Below are positions 57,450 to 64,000 of a DNA stretch of 64,000 nt, piece after piece (position 1 is the first letter of the stretch; each line of letters begins with the position of its first letter). Source of the stretch: Streptomyces sp. SW4 (lineage in GTDB: Bacteria; Actinomycetota; Actinomycetes; Streptomycetales; Streptomycetaceae); assembly GCA_003248315.1 (NCBI GenBank), contig QKWM01000004.1, forward strand, positions 2,601,001 to 2,665,000, given 5' to 3'. The translations under genes were made by a program, and so were the position numbers. Under the pieces are notes generated by a model. The model had not been told where the DNA came from. It searched no databases and was given only the letters and a program-made list of their open reading frames with translations.

Positions 57450-60419
57450 TCAGGCCGCAGCCGAGGGCGCGAGCAGTTTGCGCACCTCGTCGGCCTCGGG
57501 CGCGGTGCACTGGTCGTAGAGATTGACCGCCTCGCGCCAGCACGCCTGCGCCCTGTCCACCTGGCCCAACCCGGACAGCGCACGCCCGAGGAGCGTCAGG
57601 ACGTTACCGCGCATGCGGTCACCTCCGATGCAGCCCAGCGCCAGGGCCTGTTCCGCGTGCTGTGCCGCCCGCGCCGGGCGCCGGGCAGCCAGGTGGACCT
57701 CGGCGATACGAAAGTTGGTGGTCCCCTGCCAGAGACGTTGCCGGTGGTCCTCGAAGATCCGCAACGCGTCGGAGAACTGCTCCAGGGCCTCTTCGTGGCG
57801 GTCGGCCCTCGTGAGGGCGATCCCCAGGGTGAAGTGACCGTTGGCGAGGCGCATCGTGCGTCCGATGTCGAGGTGTGCCTCAAGGCCTCGGTGAGCGATC
57901 GACACAGCCTTGGCGATGTTGCCCATGCCCAGATGGGCGCGGGAGAGATTGGACAGGCTGAGGGCTTCGCCCGCGCGGTTGTCCGCCGTCCGGTATCCCT
58001 CGATGGCCTGCTCCAGGAACACCCTGCCATCCGCGAAGCGCCCCTGGTGCAGCGAGATGAGGCCCCGGTCGTTGGCCACCCAGCTGACTGCCGTCGTGTC
58101 ACTCACGGACTGCGCCAGGGCCATGGCCAACTCAGCCTGTTCGGCCGCTTGCTGGATGCGTCCGGAGATCAACAGCACATTGGTGAGCGTGGTGCGTGCC
58201 CGGCCTTCCGCTCGGGGTCTCCGGCGGCATGGGTCGCGTCACACATCGCTCGGGCCGTCATCTCGTACTGACGTGAGTTCGCCCCGGACTCCGTCAGATC
58301 CTTCGCCGCCCACAGCAGATCAACGGCGCGCCGCAGCCTGTCCGTGCCGACGGCCTGCCGTACGCAGGCGAGCAGGGCTGCTGCCTCGGTGTAGAGCCAG
58401 TCCAGCGCGGCCGAGCCTTCGGTGAAGTCCAGCCCGGGGTACGAGGTCGGCTCCAGGCCGTCCACCAACCGATCCCCGGCCGTTCGATCGCGTACACGCC
58501 CGCTGCTGTCGCCAGGTAGAAGTCCAGCAGGCGGGACAGCGCCGCGTCCCGTTCGCGAGGGGGCCACTCGTCGCGTTCGGCGCAGGCGCGGGCGTACAGG
58601 CGGACCAGGTCGTGGAAGCGGTAGCGGCCGGGGGCCGCCGATTCCAGGAGGGACGTGTCGACCAGGGACTCCAGCAGGTCCTCCGTCTCCTCCAGGGGGA
58701 GGTCGAGGACCGCGGCCGCGGCGGCGAGGGAGATGTCGGGGCCGTCGGCCAGGCCGAGGAGGCGGAAGGCGCGGGCCTGGGCCGGCTCCAGTTGGCCGTA
58801 GCCCAGTTCGAACGTCGCCTCGACCGCCAGGTCGCCCGCCTGGAGTTCGTCCAGGCGGCGGCGTTCGTCCGCCAGCTTGGCGGCGAGGACGGAGACCGTC
58901 CAGGTGCGGCGGGCCGCCAGGCGGGACGCCGCGATGCGGATCGCCAGCGGCAGGAAGCCGCACGCCGCCACCACGTCCAGGGCGGCCTGGCGTTCCGAGG
59001 CCACCCTCTCCTCGCCGACGATCTTCGTGAACAGCGCCAGCGCCTCGTCGGGGGACATCACGTCCAGGTCGACCAGGTGGGCGCCGGCCAGGCCCACCAT
59101 GCGGACCCTCGACGTCACCAGGGCCGCGCAGCCCGCCGTCCCCGGCAGCAGGGGCGGACCTGGGCGGCGTCGCGGGCGTTGTCCAGCAGGACGAGGACCC
59201 GGCGGCCGTCGAGCACGGACCGGTACAGCGCCGCCCGTTCCTCCAGCGTGTCCGGGATCGCCGAGTCCGGTGTGCCGAGCGCGCGGAGGAAGGAGCCGAG
59301 GACGGTCTCCGGTTCGGCGGCGCGGGGCCGGCGCCCTGCAGGTCGACGTACAACTGGCCGTCGGGGAAGGCGGATCGGGCGCCGTGGGCGACGTGGACGG
59401 CCAGCGTGGTCTTGCCGACGCCGCCGATGCCGGCCAGCGCCGACACGGCCATCACCCGTCCCTCGGGCTCGCGGTCCCCGGACGCCGATGCGAGGACGTC
59501 GCTCAGTTCGCGGACGAAGGAGGAGCGGCCGGTGAAGTCCGGCACCGTGGCGGGGAGCTGGGCCGGGCGGACCGGGGCCGCGGCCGGTTCCGCGGCGGGC
59601 GACGACGGTTCGGCCAGGGTGGGGTCGGCGCGCAGGACCCGCTGCTGGAGGTCGCGCAGCGCGGGGCCCGGGTCGACGCCGAGTTCCTCGGCCAGCAGGC
59701 GGCGGGTGTCGGCGTACACCGCGAGCGCCTCGGCCTGGCGTCCGCTGCGGTAGAGCGCCAGCATCAGCAGCTCGCGCAGGCGTTCGCGGAGCGGGTGGGC
59801 CGCCGTCAGCGCGGTCAGTTCGGAGACCGCCTCGGCGTGGCAGCCCTGCTCCAGGTCCATGTCGAGGCGGGTTTCGAGGAGTTGGAGGCGCCATTCCTCC
59901 AGGCGGACCCGCTGGGCCTGCGCGTACGGGCCGGGCACGCCCGCCAGTACCTCGCCGTCCCAGAGGGCGAGCGCGCGGCGCAGCACCTCGCGCGCCTGGC
60001 ACAGGTCCCCGGCGCTGCGCGCCTTCTCCGCCTGTGCCGCCAGGTCCTGGGCGACCGCCAGGTCCAGCGCCCCGTCGGCCAGCCCGCGCACCGCGTAGCC
60101 CCCGACTCGCTGACCAGGACACCGGCGTCGAGGACCTTGCGCAGCCGGGACGCGTAGGTCCGCACGGCCGCCAGGGCCTGCGACGGCGGTTCCTCGCCCC
60201 ACAGCGCGTCGATCAGCTCGGCGGCCGTGGCCGTGCGGCCCTCGCGCAGCAGCAGGGCGGCCAGCAGCGCGCGTTGCTGGGGGAGCCGGTGGCCAGCGGT
60301 TCCTCGCCGCGCCAGGCCCGCACCGGGCCGAGCACGCCGAAGCGCAGGGGTGCTGCCGCCGGTTCCGCCGTGGAGCCGTCGGCGCGCCGCTGCTCCGGGA
60401 CCCGCGGTTCACCGTCCAT
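57450..60419 (-). CDS. afsR: AfsR, SARP-family global regulator (frameshifted)
   Basis: About 991 residues after repair, against 993 in S. coelicolor from memory. Start MDGEPRVPEQRRADGSTAEP. The SARP winged helix (LRFGVLGPVRAWRGEEPLAT, then SPQQRALLAALLLREGRTAT) and BTAD domain (residues about 130-270: LTALTAAHPLRERLRELLML) precede an NB-ARC ATPase with AGIGGVGKTTLAVHVAHGAR and VLVLLDNARDAAQVRPLLPG, then TPR-like C-terminal repeats. Six one-base losses lie near 60287, 60103, 59330, 59147, 58482 and 58197. It is phosphorylated by AfsK and activates afsS. Confidence 0.92.
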
Positions 60420-60467
60420 GCCGTCGTCCCCCTAGACATCCTGAGCAACCCTGTCAGTTTGCCTTGT

Positions 60468-60976
60468 TCATGCCGACCACGTCAGCCGTGCGAGACGCCG
60501 ATCACAGGCCGAAAGGCGCCGGATCACACGCTTCTCACATCCCCTCCTCAACCGGGCGGTCCGCCCCGCCGTCGGCCCGCCGGTGTCCAGGTCGATCCGC
60601 ACCGTCAGGAGCCCCGCCCCCATCACCCGCACCCCGAGGCCGTTGAGCCGGGGGAGGAGCCGCAGCCGGGCCACGGGATCGTCGTCGGGCATCGGGTGGG
60701 CCGTCCCCGGTACCAGCGGCCCCGGAGGCGCACCCGCACGCGCGGGTCGGCCTCGATGTTGCGCACGTACTGCGAGCGCGTGCCGAACTCGGAGACCAGC
60801 CAGAACGTGTCCCCGACCCGGCGTCCGCCCACGGGTGTGCGGCGGGGCAGGCCCGAGACCCGGCCCGTGGTCTCCAGGAGCGTCTGGCCCGGCAGGCGCC
60901 GCAGGAGGGGGTTGACCCGGCGCTGGAAGGCCGTGACGGCCCGGTACTTCTTCGCGTGCCGCGCATCGGTCGACAT
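60468..60976 (-). CDS. Deazaflavin (F420)-dependent nitroreductase-family protein (frameshifted)
   Basis: Starts MSTDARHAKKYRAVTAFQRR. VNPLLRRLPGQTLLETTGRV, SGLPRRTPVGGRRVGDTFWL and VSEFGTRSQYVRNIEADPRV are Ddn-family signatures; after a G loss near 60711 it continues AHPMPDDDPVARLRLLPRLN. The exact C-terminus is uncertain: the present frame runs to 60468, but a stop near 60535 is likely once another break near 60580 is allowed. It uses F420H2 to reduce quinones or nitro-compounds. The fbiC candidate at 63917 makes F420 synthesis plausible nearby. Confidence 0.7.
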
Positions 60977-61097
60977 GGTCCGTTCACGCTCCCGACTCGT
61001 GGGCCTCCACGTTCCCTGGAGAACCTCTGCCTCCATGTTCCCCGGAGAACCTCCGGGGTAGGGCGTGCACAGACGACGAGAGACGGGTGGTGCGGGC

Positions 61098-61914
61098 GTG
61101 CGCATCGTGACCTGGAACCTGTGGTGGCGGTTCGGTCCCTGGCAGGAGCGGCGCAAGGCGATCCTGGCCGTCCTGCGCGAGCTGGACCCCGACGTGGTCG
61201 GCCTCCAGGAGGTGTGGGACGCCGGCGGCGAGAACCTCGCGGTGTGGCTCGCCGGTGAGCTGGACCTGCACTGCGCCTGGGCGCCCTCGCCCGATCCCGG
61301 GCGCTGGCAGCGGCGCATCGGCGACGACGGCGTCGGCATCGGCAACGCGGTCCTCAGCCGCTGGCCGGTGCGGGAGCGGGCCGTGCTGCGCCTGCCGGCT
61401 CCGCCCGAACTGGACGACGGGCGGCTCGCGCTGTACGCCCGGCTGGACGCCCCCGGCCGGCCGGTGCCGTTCTTCACCGCCCATCTGACCTCGCAGGTGC
61501 ACGCCTCGGCGGTCCGCTGCGAGCAGGTGCGGGCCCTCGCCCGGTTCGTCGACGCCCACCGGCGGGCACCGCCTTCCCGCCCGTCGTCACCGGTGACTTC
61601 AACGCCTGGCCGGACTCCGACGAGATCCGTCTCCTCGGCGGCTACCGGACCGCGCCCGCCGTGCCCGGCCTGGTCCTGCTCGACGCCTGGGAGTACGCCG
61701 ATCCGGCGGCCCCGTCCGTGACCTGGGACCCGGCCAACCCGTACGTCGCACCGGGTGGTGAGCCGGGCGCGCGGATCGACTACGTCCACGTGGGGCCGCC
61801 CGGCCCGGGCGGGCGGGCCGGGTCCGGGCGGTACGGCGGGCGGGCGCGGGGCCCGTGGACGGCGTGTGGCCGTCGGACCACGCGGCGGTGGTCGCCGACC
61901 TGGCCGACGACTGA
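61098..61914 (+). CDS. Endonuclease/exonuclease/phosphatase family protein (frameshifted)
   Basis: About 272 residues. VRIVTWNLWWRFGPWQERRK, LDPDVVGLQEVWDAGGENLA (Glu ligand), FFTAHLTSQVHASAVRCEQV and, after a G loss near 61568, FPPVVTGDFNAWPDSDEIRL (Asp and Asn) follow the EEP fold, and a C loss near 61850 leads to VWPSDHAAVVADLADD, the final catalytic His block. It is a Mg2+-dependent phosphodiesterase of unknown target; no signal peptide is present. The GTG at 61098 starts it. Its last codons are tandemly repeated downstream. Confidence 0.8.
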
Positions 61915-62040
61915 CCGGTACGGGTGTGCCGTCGACCCGGCGGACGACTGACCGGTACGGGTGTGCCGTCGACCCGGCCGACGACAGACCGGTACGGAGG
62001 TGCCGCCGGCCTGCCCGACGACCGGCCGGTACGGGTGGTG
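61906..62040. repeat. 37-bp tandem repeats across the EEP stop codon
   Basis: Units start GACGACTGACCGGTACGGGT at 61906, 61943, 61980 (diverged) and 62017 (partial). The first two 37-base units differ at one base. The array begins with the last two codons and stop of the EEP gene. Confidence 0.85.
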
Positions 62041-62140
62041 CGGCGCGCCCGCCGGGCAGCCGGCCGGCGCCGGTGGCGCCCGGAGCGGCGCGGGAGGCCG
62101 GCCTGCCCGGCCGACCCCGTACGCGCCCGCCCGGCAGCCG

Positions 62141-63646
62141 TCAGCGTCGGCCGAGGAAGATCGGATTCGTGAACGCCGCAAGCGCCCCGGCAGCGGCCCG
62201 GCCGCCGCCTCGTGCCGCAGCTCCGCCCGGACGTACGCGGCGTAGGACGCGGTCGTCCGCCACTCGGCGACGCCCGCGCCGGACACCGGCAGCGGGGCGC
62301 TGGTGAACAGCACGCCCTGGTCGGTGACGAAGCGGACGGTGCAGCGGGGGGCGCCGGTCACCTCCAGGCGGACGGTGACGGGGTCGTCGCCGTCCACCGG
62401 CAGCCGCTCCCCGATCCCGGCGTGCCCGCCGCGCCCGCCGGACGCGGTGAACGCCAGCGTCACCTTCGAGGACTCGGCGACGTAGGACCGTCCGGCCCGG
62501 ATGCCGTCCAGGACGGCCCGCCGGGTCAGGTCGTCGGCCAGCACGACGGTCTGCGGCGAGCCGATGACGTCCGGGTCGCGGTGGGCGTCGCTGCTGCCCA
62601 TCGCCGGGATCCAGTCCCGGCCCTCGCGCACGGACGCCACCAGCATGCCGTCCCAGTCGGCCAGCGCCACCTCGTCGTCGGGCGTGTACGGCCCGTTCCA
62701 CACCTCGACCGCGTCGGCCTCGCCGAAGCCGAACTTCCAGTTGCAGCCGATGCAGGTGGCGTGCGGGTGGGCCGGGACGACCAGGCCGCCGGCGCGGCGG
62801 ATCCGGCGGGCGAAGTGGCCGAAGCGGTTGTCCCGGGCCCGGTAGCGCCAGTCGACGAAGGTGCCCGGGTCGGTGCCGAGGGCGACGACGTGCCCGTTGC
62901 GCGTCGTGACCTCCTCGCCGAGCAGGACGAGCAGGTCGTCGCCGGCGACATCGGCCCAGTGGGCGTGCGCGGAGTGGGTGTTGTGCTCGGCGGAGTTGAT
63001 GAAGTCCAGCCCGGCCGCGCGGGCCAGCGCCCCGATCTCGGCCGGGGTGCGGCGGCCGTCGGAGTACCAGGAGTGGAGGTGGCAGTCGCCCCGGTACCAG
63101 GCCCGGCCCCGCCCCGGGCCCGCTCGGGCGGGTACACGGGCCGTACGGCCTCGCCCGGTTCGCCGTACGTCAGCGTGACCGTGAGCTCGTACGACAGGCC
63201 CTGCGGGGCCACGGTGTACGGGCCGAGCGCGATGTGCCACGTGCCCGGCCGCACCGGGCCGGGGAGGTATCCGGGCGTGGCGTCGTCGGCGCGGACGAAG
63301 AACTCGGTGCGCGCCCCGCCCGACCAGCCCCGGAAGCCGGGCCGCCCAGCCCGGTGCCGCGCTCGTCGAACAGGCCGATGTCGAGGGCGTTGCCCGGTGT
63401 CCCGGCGGGCACGGCGGGCCGGTCGTAGGTGTAGGAGACCCGGATCTCCCGTACCCCGCGCGGGACGTCGACCGGCACGTACACGAAGTCGGGGGATCCG
63501 GTGGGCAGCGTGCCCCGTACCGTCCTGCTCTCCCGCTCCCGGCCCGCGGCCGCCGCGAAGCTCACGGTCCCCAGCGTGAGCGCGGCGGCGGCTCCCGTCA
63601 CGAACAGGGCACGTCTGCCCATACCGGTCAGGTGGTCCTCGCACAT
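62141..63646 (-). CDS. Secreted CehA/McbA-type PHP metallohydrolase (frameshifted)
   Basis: About 503 residues. An N-terminal signal (MGRRALFVTGAAAALTLGTV, with a twin Arg) suggests export, perhaps by Tat. The PHP metal site is readable: YRGDCHLHSWYSDGRRTPAE (H-x-H), FINSAEHNTHSAHAHWADVA, VVPAHPHATCIGCNWKFGFG and AMGSSDAHRDPDVIG. A beta-rich N-terminal domain precedes it. Breaks near 63348, 63117 and 62190. It resembles CehA/McbA hydrolases that cleave phosphate or carbamate esters. It may act outside the cell; the substrate is unknown. Confidence 0.75.
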
Positions 63647-63904
63647 CGGGCTGCTCCCCACTCGTCGGGTGTGGTGCGCGCAACCTTCGTATTGAGCAGT
63701 GAACTCCGTTGTAAGGGAAGGGGATCGGCGGAAGAAGGAATCGCCGGGGGAGGGGCGGCGGGCGCCGGGCACGGGAGCCGCGGGAGCGGCCCGGGCCTGC
63801 GCGGCGGGCGCCGGCGAGGCGAGCCGTGCCGGCGGCCCGGGCCGCGTCCGGGCCGCGTCCGGGCCGGGTGTCGCTCCCCGGCACCGCCCTGATCAGCCCG
63901 CTCG

Positions 63905-63910
63905 TATGCT
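63905..63910 (+). promoter_or_regulatory. Leaderless-type -10 element of fbiC
   Basis: TATGCT, six bases before the ATG at 63917. Confidence 0.45.
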
Positions 63911-63916
63911 CGAGGG

Positions 63917-64000
63917 ATGACGACTTCCGCGACCCCCGGAACCGGCTCCACCGGCCCCACCGGCCGCCCCACCGAGAACTCCATGCGTCGCGCCCTCAAA
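63917..64000 (+). CDS. fbiC: Partial N-terminus, probable FO synthase FbiC
   Basis: The first 28 codons (MTTSATPGTGSTGPTGRPTE, then NSMRRALK) run off the right edge. From memory, Streptomyces FbiC starts MTTSAT followed by RPTENSMRRALKRARDG, so this is probably the bifunctional 7,8-didemethyl-8-hydroxy-5-deazariboflavin synthase that makes the F420 core. The radical-SAM domain is outside the window, so confidence is moderate. Confidence 0.6.
   Translation, partial: MTTSATPGTGSTGPTGRPTENSMRRALK

Noticed and set aside
57450-60419. Programmed frameshifting in afsR
   Set aside because: Six shifts, all of the one-base-loss type and mostly at plain G/C runs, without slippery heptamers or downstream structures, indicate sequencing error.

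Overview
The window is high-GC actinobacterial chromosome, almost certainly Streptomyces. The GC content is very high, GTG starts are common, MDMPI-fold proteins are present, and the complete kbpA-afsK-afsS-afsR regulatory set is recognisable. From memory (not searched), the order from the acyl-CoA carboxylase genes through pdxH, a citrate synthase, dmdR1, the sigma/STAS/EF-hand genes, afsK/afsS/afsR and fbiC matches the S. coelicolor SCO4380-SCO4429 interval. I found no tRNA, rRNA, CRISPR array or intact insertion sequence.

Layout. 1-2289: a partial secreted protein, then a TetR regulator with an MFS exporter. 2450-4194: a membrane Ser/Thr kinase. 4521-14645: a compact, mostly overlapping catabolic operon (MDMPI-fold protein, AtuA-like protein, acyl-CoA carboxylase beta and alpha, acyl-CoA dehydrogenase, acyl-CoA ligase, enoyl-CoA hydratase, TetR). 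14635-21301: pdxH, citrate synthase, a RidA-GNAT fusion, a PAS/GAF-type protein, a SIS-domain protein and the iron regulator dmdR1. 22046-27918: alpha/beta hydrolase, ABC exporter pair, prim-pol protein and an NsdA-like regulator. 28121-33048: a Pro-rich membrane protein, an amino-acid-type binding lipoprotein, a small conserved protein and purU. 33094-37492: an ECF sigma/zinc anti-sigma pair, a STAS antagonist, an EF-hand protein and a HATPase kinase. 38034-42211: an accessory WXG100/RNase A-like toxin island with two immunity-type genes. 42304-50328: ordinary metabolic and transport genes. 50451-60419: kbpA, afsK, a large inverted repeat, a DUF559/AbiEi-type gene, a small secreted peptide, afsS and afsR. 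60468-64000: F420-related and hydrolytic genes ending in the start of fbiC.

How the genes work together. KbpA restrains the kinase AfsK, AfsK phosphorylates AfsR, and AfsR activates afsS to turn on secondary metabolism; a direct-repeat AfsR/PhoP-type site is visible upstream of afsS. The 4521-14645 operon encodes activation, dehydrogenation, carboxylation and hydration of a branched or terpenoid acyl-CoA. The 38034-42211 island looks like a type VII-secreted polymorphic toxin with its chaperone-like WXG100 partners.

Sequence quality. About two thirds of the protein genes, including ones expected to be functional (citrate synthase, purU, afsR, pdxH), are broken by one-base losses, mostly in runs of G or C. 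I treat these as sequence errors rather than biology and annotate such genes across the breaks, giving approximate break positions. Statements about protein families and about S. coelicolor come from memory.
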